NCBI RefSeq assembly: GCF_001262635.1
Contig: NZ_JXYH01000034.1
Coordinates: 1-38,872 of the forward strand
Length of the DNA: 38,872 nucleotides
Source: Aestuariivita boseongensis
GTDB taxonomy: Bacteria; Pseudomonadota; Alphaproteobacteria; Rhodobacterales; Rhodobacteraceae
Direction of reading: 5' to 3'
In this document: positions 1 through 8,582 of the stretch, in pieces
How positions within the stretch are numbered: position 1 is the first letter of the stretch
Layout of the letters: each line of letters begins with the position of its first letter
Position numbers and translations under genes: made by a program
Notes under the pieces: generated by a model
The model's input: the letters and a program-made list of their open reading frames with translations, nothing else
What the model was told of the DNA's origin: nothing
Databases searched by the model: none

Positions 1-59
1 GACAAGGGGCGCGCGTTTCTTGTCTTGCCCTGTTTCATGGTCGGGTCTAGGTCCGGATT

Positions 60-872
60 ATGAGAATTCTGTTTTTGGGTGATGTGATGGGCCGCGCAGG
101 CCGCAGCGCGGTGGCCGGGCGGCTGCCGGGCCTGCGTGAGGCGTGGCGGCTGGATTTCGTGATTATCAATGGCGAGAACGCCTCGAACGGGATGGGGCTG
201 ACGGCTGACCATGCCAAGCTGCTGTTCGACGCGGGCGCGGATTGCGTCACGCTGGGCGATCATGCCTTCGATCAGCGCGACATGCTGGCCCATATCGGCC
301 AGGACAACCGCATCTTGCGGCCGATCAATTTCGCCAAGGGCGCGCCGGGGCGCGGGCACCGGGTGTTTGACGCACCCGGCGGGCGCAAGGTGCTGGTGGC
401 GCAGGTGCTGGGCCAGGTCTTCATGAAGCGGCCCTTTGACGATCCGTTTTCGGCGCTGGAGCCGGTGCTGAAGGCCCATCCGCCCGGCGGCATGGTGCAG
501 GCCGCCATCGTGGACATGCATTGCGAGGCCACGTCGGAGAAGATGGCGATGGGCCATTTCTGTGACGGCCGGGTCAGCCTTGTGGTGGGCACCCATACCC
601 ATGTGCCAACGGCGGATGCACAGATCCTGACCGGCGGCACCGCTTACCTGACCGATGCGGGCATGTGCGGCGATTATGACAGCGTGATTGGCATGGAAAA
701 GGCCGAACCCCTGCGCCGCTTCATCACGGGCATGCCCAAGTCGCGCTTTACCCCCGCGATGGGAGAGGCGACGCTGTCAGGCGTTTTCGTAGACACCGAT
801 GACCGTACGGGGCTTGCCAAAGACATCCGGATGATCCGCGTGGGCGGACGGCTGGCCGAGGCCACACCTTGA
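60..872 (+). CDS. YmdB-family metallophosphoesterase
   Basis: Calcineurin-like phosphoesterase of the YmdB/TIGR00282 type, 270 residues, the usual family length. Family members hold two metal ions and hydrolyse cyclic nucleotides such as 2',3'-cAMP; the true substrate in alphaproteobacteria is unsettled. Metal-site motifs visible: GD at 7-8, GEN at 38-40, GDH at 66-68, DMHCE at 152-156 and GTHTH at 177-181. No signal peptide, so cytoplasmic. The ATG has only a weak upstream purine stretch (CCGGATT); an open frame entering from the window edge stops at 61-63, overlapping this ATG by an ATGA, which would fit translational coupling to an upstream gene that cannot be identified. The stop overlaps the start of the next gene. 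Confidence 0.92.
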   Translation: MRILFLGDVMGRAGRSAVAGRLPGLREAWRLDFVIINGENASNGMGLTADHAKLLFDAGADCVTLGDHAFDQRDMLAHIGQDNRILRPINFAKGAPGRGHRVFDAPGGRKVLVAQVLGQVFMKRPFDDPFSALEPVLKAHPPGGMVQAAIVDMHCEATSEKMAMGHFCDGRVSLVVGTHTHVPTADAQILTGGTAYLTDAGMCGDYDSVIGMEKAEPLRRFITGMPKSRFTPAMGEATLSGVFVDTDDRTGLAKDIRMIRVGGRLAEATP

Positions 873-1801
873 GCCGCAAAGAGCTGGCGTTTTTCAGCGC
901 CATTCTGCTGATCCTTGGGGCAGGGTGGGGGATCACCTCTCCGCTGTCGAAAATCGCAGTATCGACGGGGTATCAGCATTTCGGCCTGATCTTCTGGCAG
1001 ATGGTCGTAGGTGCGCTGTGCATGGCGGTGATCCAGGCACTGCGCGGGCGGGCGCGGTTGCCCCTGCGGGCGAGGGCGCTGAAGGTCTATGTCATCATTG
1101 CGCTGATCGGATCGGTCATTCCCAATACCGCGTCCTATCAGGCGATCGCGCATCTGCCTGCTGGCGTGATGTCGGTTCTGCTGTCCACCATTCCGATGCT
1201 TGCCTTTCCCATCGCTCTGGCTTTGGGGGTGGAGCGGTTTTCAGCCCTGCGCCTGGCCGGTCTGGGGCTGGGCTTTGCCGGAGTGATGCTTCTGGTTCTG
1301 CCCGATGCCAGCCTGCCTGAGGCCGCAATGCTGGCCTGGATCCCGGTGGCCATGATCCCGGCGCTGTTTTATGCCTTCGAAGGCAATTACGTGGCCCGAT
1401 GGGGCACCGAGGGGCTGGACGCCATCGAGGTGCTATATGGCGCGTCGATTGTCGGTGCGCTGATCGCTCTGCCGCTGGCGTTGGGGGCAGGGCAGTTCAT
1501 CACTCCGCTCAAACCCTGGGGCGCGCCGGACTGGGCGCTGGTGGCCTCTTCGGCCATCCATGTGATGGTCTATGCGGGTTATGTCTGGCTGGTGGGGCGC
1601 GCGGGGCCTGTCTTTGCCGTGCAGGTCAGTTACCTGGTCACCGGATTTGGCGTGATCTGGGCCATGCTGATTCTGTCGGAAACCTATTCACCGTGGTTCT
1701 GGGCAGCCATGGCGCTGATCCTTCTGGGCGTCTGTCTTGTTCAACCCAGGCGTGCCGAGACGCTTGAAGCCGGCCCGGCAATGGGCGAGACTGGCCGCTG
1801 A
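869..1801 (+). CDS. DMT-superfamily (EamA) permease
   Basis: Drug/metabolite transporter of the EamA type, 310 residues, about ten hydrophobic helices arranged as two five-helix repeats; an inner-membrane exporter or importer of a small metabolite that cannot be named from sequence. The start is a TTG whose last two bases, with the following A, are the TGA of the preceding gene (TTGA overlap), so it is translationally coupled to the phosphoesterase. The N-terminal motif GAGWGITSPLSK is typical of the first EamA helix. It is followed 21 bases later by an SLC13 permease on the same strand, so all three probably form one operon. Confidence 0.9.
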   Translation: MSRKELAFFSAILLILGAGWGITSPLSKIAVSTGYQHFGLIFWQMVVGALCMAVIQALRGRARLPLRARALKVYVIIALIGSVIPNTASYQAIAHLPAGVMSVLLSTIPMLAFPIALALGVERFSALRLAGLGLGFAGVMLLVLPDASLPEAAMLAWIPVAMIPALFYAFEGNYVARWGTEGLDAIEVLYGASIVGALIALPLALGAGQFITPLKPWGAPDWALVASSAIHVMVYAGYVWLVGRAGPVFAVQVSYLVTGFGVIWAMLILSETYSPWFWAAMALILLGVCLVQPRRAETLEAGPAMGETGR

Positions 1802-1822
1802 TCCATGAGAGCCGGACCGTAA

Positions 1823-3601
1823 ATGGGATTTCTGGAACTGGGCGAGACCACCGCCGCACTTGTCACCCTGGGCATCGTTCTGGGCATGTTCGTTCTGTTT
1901 TTGCGCGAAACCTTCCCGACCGAAGTGGTTGCCATGGCCGGCGTGGCGATGATGCTGGCGTTGGGCGTTCTTCCTTATGACAAGGGGTTGGAGGTGCTGT
2001 CGAACCCCGCGCCATGGACCATCGCGGCGATGTTCATCATCATGGGCGCTTTGGTGCGCACCGGCGCGCTGAACGCGTTTACCCGGCAGGCCGACAAACA
2101 GGCGGGCAGCAATCCGAAACTGGCGATTGCGCTGCTGATGGGCTTTGTCGTGCTGGCCTCGGCGGTGGTGTCGAACACGCCTGTGGTCGTGGTGATGATC
2201 CCGGTATTCGTGCAGCTGGCGCGCACCATGGGGCTGTCGGCCTCGAAACTGCTGATCCCGCTGAGCTATGCCGCGATCCTGGGCGGCACGCTGACGCTGA
2301 TCGGGACCTCGACCAACCTGCTGGTGGATGGGGTTGCGCGGGCGCAGGGGCTGGAGCCGTTCACGATTTTCGAAGTGACGCCACTGGGTCTGATCCTGGT
2401 GGTCTGGGGCATGATCTATCTGCGGTTCATCGGGCCGCGCCTTTTGCCCGATCGCGACAGCATGGCCACGCTGCTGAGCGACCGGTCGAAGATGAAGTTT
2501 TTCACCGAAGCGGTGATCCCGCCCGACAGCAACCTGATCGGGCGCGAGGTTCTGGGTGTGCAGCTTTTCAAACGGGAGGGTGTGCGCCTGATCGACGTCG
2601 TGCGGGGGGATGTCTCGCTCAGGCGCAACCTGCAGGGGGTGGAGCTTCAGGTGGGCGACCGGGTGGTGTTGCGCACGCAGATGGCCGAACTGCTGAGCCT
2701 GCAGCGCAACAAATCGCTGAAGCGGGTTGATCAGGTCTCGGCGGTTGAGACGACGACGGTCGAGGTGCTGATCACGCCGGGCTGCAAGATGGTGGGTCGG
2801 TCGCTGGGATCGCTGCGTCTGCGGCGGCGGTTTGGGGTTTATGTGTTGGCGGTGCATCGGCGGAACCAGAATATCGGGCGGCAGCTGGATGAACTGGTGG
2901 TGCGCGTGGGCGACACGCTGCTGCTTGAGGGCGCGCCGGGCGATATCCAGCGGCTGGCGGCCGAGATGGACATGGTCGATGTCTCTCACCCGTCGGAACG
3001 GGAATACCGCCGGGGGCAGGCACCCATTGCGTTGGGCGCGTTGGGGGCGATTGTGGTTCTGGCGGCCCTTGGCGTGGCGCCGATCTTTTTCCTGGCGGTA
3101 CTGGCGGTGGCGGTGGTGCTGGTGACCCGCTGCATCGACGCGGACGAGGCGTTTTCCTTTGTCGACGGGCGGTTGCTGGCGCTGATCTTTTCCATGCTCG
3201 CGGTTGGCGCGGCACTGGAGGCCTCGGGCGCGGTCAGCCTGATTGTCGAGGCGCTGGCCCCCTATGTGGCCAGCTTGCCGCCCTTCCTGATCGTCTGGGC
3301 GATTTACCTGCTGACGAGCGTGTTGACCGAACTGGTGTCGAACAACGCGGTGGCCGTGGTGGTCACGCCGATCGCCATCGGACTGGCCACGGCTTTGGGC
3401 ATCGATCCACGGCCGCTGGTGGTTGCGGTAATGGTGGCGGCTTCGGCGTCCTTCGCCACCCCGATCGGGTACCAGACGAATATGCTGGTTTACGGTCCGG
3501 GCGGGTATCGCTTTACCGATTTCATGCGGGTGGGCATTCCGCTGAACCTGAGCGTGGGCTTGCTGGCCTCGGCCCTAATTCCGGTGATCTGGCCCCTGTG
3601 A
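1823..3601 (+). CDS. SLC13-family permease with TrkA-C domains
   Basis: Large anion permease, 592 residues: an N-terminal membrane block (about 10-205), a central cytoplasmic stretch of two TrkA-C (RCK-C) domains (about 225-390), and a C-terminal membrane block (about 395-590). This is the layout of the sodium/sulfate-type SLC13 (DASS) family members annotated as SLC13 family permeases. Both membrane halves carry the family's serine-asparagine signature: SNTPVVVVM near 114 and SNNAVAVVV near 510. Substrate unknown; sulfate, dicarboxylates and other anions are all possible. Closely resembles the protein encoded at 6601-8373. Followed by strong hairpins at 3605-3650. Confidence 0.93.
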   Translation: MGFLELGETTAALVTLGIVLGMFVLFLRETFPTEVVAMAGVAMMLALGVLPYDKGLEVLSNPAPWTIAAMFIIMGALVRTGALNAFTRQADKQAGSNPKLAIALLMGFVVLASAVVSNTPVVVVMIPVFVQLARTMGLSASKLLIPLSYAAILGGTLTLIGTSTNLLVDGVARAQGLEPFTIFEVTPLGLILVVWGMIYLRFIGPRLLPDRDSMATLLSDRSKMKFFTEAVIPPDSNLIGREVLGVQLFKREGVRLIDVVRGDVSLRRNLQGVELQVGDRVVLRTQMAELLSLQRNKSLKRVDQVSAVETTTVEVLITPGCKMVGRSLGSLRLRRRFGVYVLAVHRRNQNIGRQLDELVVRVGDTLLLEGAPGDIQRLAAEMDMVDVSHPSEREYRRGQAPIALGALGAIVVLAALGVAPIFFLAVLAVAVVLVTRCIDADEAFSFVDGRLLALIFSMLAVGAALEASGAVSLIVEALAPYVASLPPFLIVWAIYLLTSVLTELVSNNAVAVVVTPIAIGLATALGIDPRPLVVAVMVAASASFATPIGYQTNMLVYGPGGYRFTDFMRVGIPLNLSVGLLASALIPVIWPL

Positions 3602-3604
3602 CAG

Positions 3605-3650
3605 TCAGAGCCTGACGCAGGCTCTGACCCGTTTCTGACGCAGAAACGGG
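3605..3650. terminator. Double hairpin after SLC13 permease
   Basis: Two back-to-back perfect hairpins four bases after the stop codon. The first has stem TCAGAGCCTG/CAGGCTCTGA, the second CCCGTTTCTG/CAGAAACGGG; both are 10 base pairs with a three-base ACG loop. There is no T-tract, so intrinsic termination is not certain, but position and strength suggest a transcript-end or 3'-stabilising element. A relative with the loop sequence inverted follows at 3679-3726. Confidence 0.6.
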
Positions 3651-3678
3651 GAGGTACCTCTTTCATGGCTGCCCCTTT

Positions 3679-3726
3679 GCCAGAGCCTGCGTCCGGCTCT
3701 GGCCCGTTTTCTGCGTCAGAAAACGG
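3679..3726. repeat. Second double hairpin, loop inverted
   Basis: Two adjacent hairpins echoing those at 3605-3650: first GCCAGAGCC/GGCTCTGGC around TGCGTCC, then CCGTTTTCTG/CAGAAAACGG around CGT. The stem cores AGAGCC and CCGTTT recur in the same order, but the loops now read as the reverse complement (CGT rather than ACG). No T-tract. Could end a minus-strand transcript coming from 3777-3845, or be a diverged tandem copy. Confidence 0.55.
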
Positions 3727-3776
3727 CCACCGCACGGTGGCTTCACGCACCGGAAACGCATTTGCGCTAAACCTTC

Positions 3777-3845
3777 TCACGCAGCTGCTTTTGCGGGGGT
3801 AAAGAAAATCTTCCCCCGCGCGTTCAGGACAGATGGTTTTTCCAT
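3777..3845 (-). CDS. Possible 22-residue small protein
   Basis: A minus-strand frame starting ATG at 3845 encodes a basic, partly hydrophobic peptide (MEKPSVLNARGKIFF then TPAKAAA). An AGGGA about ten bases upstream could be a ribosome binding site, and hairpins lie just downstream at 3679-3726. I recognise no family. The frame is short enough to arise by chance; kept only because it fills an otherwise empty intergenic stretch and is bounded by hairpins. Confidence 0.15.
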   Translation of the reverse strand: MEKPSVLNARGKIFFTPAKAAA

Positions 3846-4031
3846 CACGTGCATGTCCCTGCCTGGAATATCACCCCGGGTCGGGACAGCCATCGCTTGA
3901 CCCATGCGGGCCCGCTTCCTGGCGTTCTTCTCATTCACAACACACCCACCCCGCCGGGAGAGAGCCCGCAGCGGGGCGTCTGTCGTGGCTTTTTCTTGCA
4001 GGGGCGCGCGCGGGCGGCTAACCCACCTGCC

Positions 4032-4766
4032 ATGAAGCCTTTTCTCATCCTTCAGGCCCGCCCGGAAACCGATGCATCGGATCAGGAATTCGCGGCCATT
4101 CTCGACAAATGCCGGCTGCCCGCCAGCCGCGCCCGCCGCATCCGGCTGGATCAGGAGGCGCTGCCCGACGATCTGGACCTGTCCGATTACGCGGGCGTCA
4201 TCGTGGGCGGCGGGCCGGGCTGCGTCAGTGACGACCCCGCCAGCAAAGACCCTGTGGAGGCGCGGATCGAAGCGCAGGTCATGGGGCTGATGCCGCAGAT
4301 CATCGCGCGCGATCATCCTTTCATGGGCTGTTGCTATGGGCTGGGCGTGCTGGTGCATCACCTGGGCGGAGAGGTCAGCAAGGCGCGTTACGGCGAGCCC
4401 GTGGGTCCCTCGCTTTGCGCGCTGACCGACGACGGGAAGGCCGATCCGCTCACCGCCGGGCTGGAGCCGCAGTTCGAGGCCTTCGTGGGCCATAAAGAGG
4501 CGGTGCAATCTCTGCCCGAGGGCTGTGTGCATCTGGTGCGTTCGGATCCGTGCCCGGTGCAGATGGTGCGCTTTGGCCGGAACGTCTATGCCACGCAGTT
4601 CCACCCCGAAGCCGATGCCACGGATTTCGAGAACCGCATCAATATCTACAAAAACCACGGCTACTTCCGCCCCGAGGACGCGCAGGCGCTGATCACGACC
4701 TGCCATGCCGCCAATGTCACCGAACCCGCAATCATCCTGCGCCGCTTTGCCGAACGGTACGGCTGA
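4032..4766 (+). CDS. Class I glutamine amidotransferase
   Basis: GATase1-domain protein of 244 residues resembling GuaA-type stand-alone amidotransferases (annotated glutamine amidotransferase or GMP synthase-like). The catalytic triad is visible: nucleophile Cys101 in GCCYG, His191 and Glu193 in FHPE. It would release ammonia from glutamine for an unidentified acceptor, or act as a gamma-glutamyl hydrolase; no synthetase partner is nearby. The frame is open further upstream, but ATG 4032 begins the domain (MKPFLILQARPE) and the upstream translation has no family character. There is no good Shine-Dalgarno; a weak TTGCAG-N17-TAACCC pair at 3996-4024 would place the transcript start nearly at the ATG. 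Confidence 0.9.
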   Translation: MKPFLILQARPETDASDQEFAAILDKCRLPASRARRIRLDQEALPDDLDLSDYAGVIVGGGPGCVSDDPASKDPVEARIEAQVMGLMPQIIARDHPFMGCCYGLGVLVHHLGGEVSKARYGEPVGPSLCALTDDGKADPLTAGLEPQFEAFVGHKEAVQSLPEGCVHLVRSDPCPVQMVRFGRNVYATQFHPEADATDFENRINIYKNHGYFRPEDAQALITTCHAANVTEPAIILRRFAERYG

Positions 4767-4863
4767 CAGCCAGCCGTGACCTTGCGGCACGGCCCATGCG
4801 CGGGATTGCCAGCGGGCCGCCCTGCCTTCTAGGCTTGCGCCGAAGCGGGGGAGAATGGGCGAC

Positions 4864-6522
4864 ATGGACACGGCAGATGTCATCATCGTGGGCGGTGGTT
4901 TGGCCGGCCTTGTGGCGGCGGCGGAACTGGGCGATCGCGGAAAACGCGTGATCCTGGTCGATCAGGAAGGCCCGCAGAACCTGGGCGGTCAGGCCTTCTG
5001 GTCCTTGGGCGGGCTTTTCATGGTTGATACGCCCGAACAGCGGCGCATGGGCATCCGCGACAGCAAGGCGCTCGCGCTGAATGACTGGATGGGCAGCGCG
5101 CAGTTCGACCGGGACGAGGATCACTGGCCGCGCAAATGGGCCGAGGCCTATATCGACTTTGCAGCCGGCGGCATGCGCCAATGGCTGCACGGTATGGGCA
5201 TGCGCTGGTTTCCCATCGTGGGCTGGGCCGAACGCGGCGGCGGTTTTGCCGATGGGCATGGCAATTCCGTGCCGCGCTTTCACATCACATGGGGCACCGG
5301 CCCCGGCACTATGGAACCCTTTGAAAAACGCGTCCGCGACCATGCGAAATCGGGCCTGATCGACCTGCGCTTCCGCCATCAGGTGGACCGTCTGATCATG
5401 GAAAACGGGGCCGCCAAAGGCGTGGCGGGCACGCTTCTGGCCGATGACAGCGCCCTGCGCGGCCAGAAGACCAACCGCGACGCGGTGGGAGAGTTCGAGA
5501 TCCGCGCGCCCTCGGTCCTGGTCAGTTCCGGCGGGATCGGCGGGAATTTCGAGATGGTGCGCAAATCCTGGCCCGTGGACCGGCTGGGCCAGCCGCCCAA
5601 GGATATGGTGGCGGGGGTTCCCGCTCATGTGGACGGGCGGATGATCGACATCTCGCGCGCGGCAGGGGGGCATCTGATCAATGGCGACCGGATGTGGCAT
5701 TACACCGAAGGGGTGAAGAATTTCGATCCGATCTGGCCGGGTCACGGCATCCGCGTTCTGCCCGGTCCGTCCTCGATGTGGTTCGACGCGGAAGGCAACC
5801 GGTTCGCGCCGCCCGCGCTGCCGGGGTTCGACAGTCTTGGCACGCTGAAGATGATCCTTGAGACCGGGTATGATTACAGCTGGTTCGTGCTGACCCAGAA
5901 GGTGATCAAGAAGGAATTCGCGCTGTCGGGATCGGAACAGAACCCCGATTTCACCGGCAAGTCGTGGAAAGAGGTGATCCGCCAGCGCATCCTGGCCGGA
6001 TCGACGGCCACCCCTCCGGTGGAGGCCTTCAAGGAAAAGGGAGAGGATTTTGTTGTCTCCCGCGATCTGGCGGGGCTGGTCAGGGGCATGAACCAGATCG
6101 CCGGCGGCAACCTGATTTCCGAAGAAAAGCTGCGCGCCCAGATCGAGGCGCGCGATGCGCAGATCGACAACCCCTTCACCAAGGATGCGCAGATCATGGC
6201 GATCCACGCCGCGCGGCAGTATCGCGGCGACCGGCTGGTGCGCACGGCCAAGCCGCATAAATTCCTGGACCCTGCCAATGGGCCGCTGATCGCGGTCAGG
6301 CTGCATGTGCTGACCCGCAAAACGCTGGGCGGGTTGCAGACCAATCTGGACGGCCAGATGGTGGGCGCGGATTGCAACGTCATTCCGGGGCTTTATGCAG
6401 CCGGAGAGGTCGCGGGCTTCGGCGGCGGTGGATACCATGGATATAACGCGCTGGAAGGGACGTTTCTGGGCGGCTGCATCTTCTCGGGCCGCAATGCGGG
6501 GCGCTCGAAAGAGATCGCCTGA
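4864..6522 (+). CDS. KsdD-like FAD-binding dehydrogenase
   Basis: Flavoprotein of 552 residues in the FAD_binding_2 / 3-ketosteroid-delta-1-dehydrogenase-like group (COG3573, predicted oxidoreductase). The N-terminal Rossmann motif G10-x-G12-x-x-G15 follows a short beta strand, and the C-terminal GGGYHGYNALEGTF region closes the FAD site. Members often oxidise cyclic or aliphatic ketone or acid substrates; the substrate here is unknown and there are no other steroid genes. I chose ATG 4864 over the in-frame ATG 4855 because the purine-rich GGGGGAGA at 4847-4854 sits nine bases before 4864 but directly against 4855. Convergent with the permease at 6601-8373. Confidence 0.9.
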   Translation: MDTADVIIVGGGLAGLVAAAELGDRGKRVILVDQEGPQNLGGQAFWSLGGLFMVDTPEQRRMGIRDSKALALNDWMGSAQFDRDEDHWPRKWAEAYIDFAAGGMRQWLHGMGMRWFPIVGWAERGGGFADGHGNSVPRFHITWGTGPGTMEPFEKRVRDHAKSGLIDLRFRHQVDRLIMENGAAKGVAGTLLADDSALRGQKTNRDAVGEFEIRAPSVLVSSGGIGGNFEMVRKSWPVDRLGQPPKDMVAGVPAHVDGRMIDISRAAGGHLINGDRMWHYTEGVKNFDPIWPGHGIRVLPGPSSMWFDAEGNRFAPPALPGFDSLGTLKMILETGYDYSWFVLTQKVIKKEFALSGSEQNPDFTGKSWKEVIRQRILAGSTATPPVEAFKEKGEDFVVSRDLAGLVRGMNQIAGGNLISEEKLRAQIEARDAQIDNPFTKDAQIMAIHAARQYRGDRLVRTAKPHKFLDPANGPLIAVRLHVLTRKTLGGLQTNLDGQMVGADCNVIPGLYAAGEVAGFGGGGYHGYNALEGTFLGGCIFSGRNAGRSKEIA

Positions 6523-6537
6523 CGGTGACGCCGGGGT

Positions 6538-6592
6538 CAGATTTTTCGAAAAATCTGCCCCCGCCGTGGATCCGAATTTTCGAAAATTCGGA
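6538..6592. repeat. Tandem TTCGAA-type palindromes
   Basis: Two perfect loopless palindromes between convergent genes: 20 bases at 6538-6557 (half-site CAGATTTTTC) and 22 bases at 6571-6592 (half-site TCCGAATTTTC). Both are centred on TTTTCGAAAA. They probably act as a bidirectional transcript-end structure for the dehydrogenase and the permease. Same class as the clusters at 12056-12101 and 36035-36103. Confidence 0.7.
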
Positions 6593-6600
6593 CCCGCGCG

Positions 6601-8373
6601 TCAGAGCGGCCAGAACACCAGGATCGACGGGATCGAGACGGCGATCACCAGCACCTCAAGCGGCAGCCCCATGCGCCAGTAATCGCCAAACTGGTACCCG
6701 CCGGGGCCCAGGATCAGCGTGTTGTTCTTGTGCCCGATGGGCGTCAGGAACGCGGCCGAGGCCGCCACCGCCACCGCCATCAGGAACGGGTCGGGCGACA
6801 CACCCAACGTCTGCGCCATCTGGATGCCCACGGGAGCCGCCACAATCGCTGTGGCGGTGTTGTTGAGCACATCCGACAGCGTCATCGTCACCACCATCAG
6901 AACCGTCAGGATCGCCCAGGCAGGCAGACCATCGGTCAGCGTTATCAGGCTTTGCGCGATCAGTTCCGTCCCGCCCGAGCTTTCCAGCGCGGCCCCCAGC
7001 GGAATCATCGAACCCAGCAGCACCACCACCGGCCATTCGATATGAGTATAGAGTTCCGACAGGGGCACGATACGCGTCAGCACATAGGCCACCACCACCA
7101 GGCCCAGAGCGATGGGCAGATAGATCAGCCCAAGGCTGGCCGCCAGAACGGCCGCGCCGAAAAACCCGATCGCCATCCAGACCTTTTCATCCGCAGTCAC
7201 CGTCAGGCCCCGTTCGGCCAGCGGCAGACAGCCCAGCCAGTCGGTCACATCGGCGGCCGTGTCCTTGGGCACCAGCACCAGCAGGATATCGCCTGGCTCC
7301 ACCACGGTTTTGCGCACCTGTTGGGTGATCCGCTTGCCGCGCCGGGAAATCCCCATCAGCACTGCGCGCTGCCGCCACACTAGGCCAATGCCCTGTGCGG
7401 TCTTTCCGGTGATGCGGGAGGTTTCGCTTGCCACCATCTCGACCACGTCCACGCCGTCGCCCTCGGCCGTCAGGGTCTCGTGCCGCGACGGGTCGGAAAA
7501 GGCCAGCGACAGGGCCGAGCGGAATTCGTCCAGCGCTTCGGGCCCGGCCTCAAGCACCAGGATATCGCCCGTCCGCAGGCGCGAATTGCGCGCCCGGCCA
7601 TAAAGCCGCTTGCCATCGCGCATCAGGCCCAGGATCGCGACATCGGTTTTCTCGGCCGTCTCCTCCAGTTCGGCGATGCGCTTGCCGATATGTTTGCTGT
7701 CTTCGGGTACGGTCAGTTCTGCGATGTAATCCTGCAGCGCGCCTGCGGTGCTGCCCTCCGCCTCGCGCGCGGGGATGAAGCGCCAGCCGATCAGCGCGAC
7801 GAAGGCCAGCCCCGCGATGGCCGCGATGCCGCCCACGGGGGCGAAGTCGAACATGGCGAAGGGTTCGCCCAGGCTGTCTTCGCGGATGGCGGCGATGATA
7901 ATGTTGGGCGGTGTGCCGATCAGTGTGGCCATGCCGCCCAGGATTGTTGCGAAACTCAGCGGCATCAGGCTGAGCCCCGGATTGCGCCCCGCCTTGCGCG
8001 CGGTCTGGATATCGACCGGCATCAGAAGCGCCAGGGCGGCGACGTTGTTCATGAACGCCGACAGCACCCCGCCAATCCCGCCCATCAGCGCGATATGCGC
8101 GCCCAGACTGCGTGAGGAATCAACCAGCGTGCGCGTGATCAGGAACACAGCACCCGACCGCACCAGCCCGGCCGACACCACCAGAACCAGCGCCACCACC
8201 AGCGTGGCGGGATGGCCAAAGCCGGAAAACGCCTGATCCGAGGGTACCACGCCCAGAACCACGCCCACCATCAGCGCCGAAAAGGCCACAAGGTCGTATC
8301 GGAAGCGGCCCCAGATCAGCAAGGCAAAGACGGCGCCAAACAGGCTGAACAGGATGATCTGGTCGGTGGTCAT
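6601..8373 (-). CDS. SLC13-family permease with TrkA-C domains (second copy)
   Basis: 590 residues, same architecture as the permease at 1823-3601: membrane block, central TrkA-C domains (about 205-370) and second membrane block. Signature segments include MNNVAALALLMP near 108 and NNTATAIVAAPVG near 508. The C-terminal TPIGHKNNTLILGPGGY aligns with TPIGYQTNMLVYGPGGY of the other copy, so the two are paralogues, although the sequences have clearly diverged. Anion substrate unknown. It is convergent with the flavoprotein and divergent from the cysteine-protease cassette, leaving a 323-base gap between the two start codons. Confidence 0.93.
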   Translation of the reverse strand: MTTDQIILFSLFGAVFALLIWGRFRYDLVAFSALMVGVVLGVVPSDQAFSGFGHPATLVVALVLVVSAGLVRSGAVFLITRTLVDSSRSLGAHIALMGGIGGVLSAFMNNVAALALLMPVDIQTARKAGRNPGLSLMPLSFATILGGMATLIGTPPNIIIAAIREDSLGEPFAMFDFAPVGGIAAIAGLAFVALIGWRFIPAREAEGSTAGALQDYIAELTVPEDSKHIGKRIAELEETAEKTDVAILGLMRDGKRLYGRARNSRLRTGDILVLEAGPEALDEFRSALSLAFSDPSRHETLTAEGDGVDVVEMVASETSRITGKTAQGIGLVWRQRAVLMGISRRGKRITQQVRKTVVEPGDILLVLVPKDTAADVTDWLGCLPLAERGLTVTADEKVWMAIGFFGAAVLAASLGLIYLPIALGLVVVAYVLTRIVPLSELYTHIEWPVVVLLGSMIPLGAALESSGGTELIAQSLITLTDGLPAWAILTVLMVVTMTLSDVLNNTATAIVAAPVGIQMAQTLGVSPDPFLMAVAVAASAAFLTPIGHKNNTLILGPGGYQFGDYWRMGLPLEVLVIAVSIPSILVFWPL

Positions 8374-8460
8374 GGCGCCACTCTAGCAACCGCGCGGGGT
8401 GGGGCAAGCGGGATCACAGCCGGGGGTCCTGATCATGTGAACGATTCGTCGATAGGTTGT

Positions 8461-8488
8461 AATCCGCCGAAAATGGCAATGGCGGATT
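8461..8488. promoter_or_regulatory. Hairpin upstream of protease cassette
   Basis: Perfect 8-base inverted repeat AATCCGCC/GGCGGATT around a 12-base loop (8469-8480). Could be an operator or a leader hairpin; it is 88 bases from the permease start and over 200 from the protease start. Confidence 0.4.
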
Positions 8489-8557
8489 TCTTGCCTTGGG
8501 GGATCGCGCGAACTGTTGTTAGGCTTGCCCCACGCCGCGGCAATTTCAAGCGGCACC

Positions 8558-8582
8558 ACGCTCCACCCATTTTTCGGAGCGT
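8558..8582. promoter_or_regulatory. Second hairpin upstream of protease cassette
   Basis: Perfect 7-base inverted repeat ACGCTCC/GGAGCGT with an 11-base loop ending in TTTTTC. Lies about 115 bases before the protease ATG, so it may be in the 5' untranslated leader of the cassette mRNA. Confidence 0.4.

Larger units (their letters stand above)
3602..4031. other. 430-base stretch without a secure gene
   Basis: Lies between the SLC13 permease and the glutamine amidotransferase. The first 125 bases hold four hairpins (see 3605-3650 and 3679-3726). The rest has a possible 22-residue minus-strand reading frame at 3777-3845 and a GC-rich stretch before the amidotransferase start. No longer frame here has recognisable protein similarity. 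Confidence 0.6.

Noticed and set aside
1-63. Open frame from the window edge ending in an ATGA overlap with the first gene
   Set aside because: Only 20 codons are visible and none identify a family, so it is not called, though coupling to an upstream gene is plausible.
1688-2989. Long minus-strand open frame opposite the DMT and SLC13 genes
   Set aside because: His/Gln/Arg-rich translation with no domain character, typical of antisense frames in GC-rich genes.
4732-6438. 568-codon minus-strand frame opposite the flavoprotein
   Set aside because: Mirrors the codon pattern of the real gene; no motif and it would fully overlap a clear FAD enzyme.
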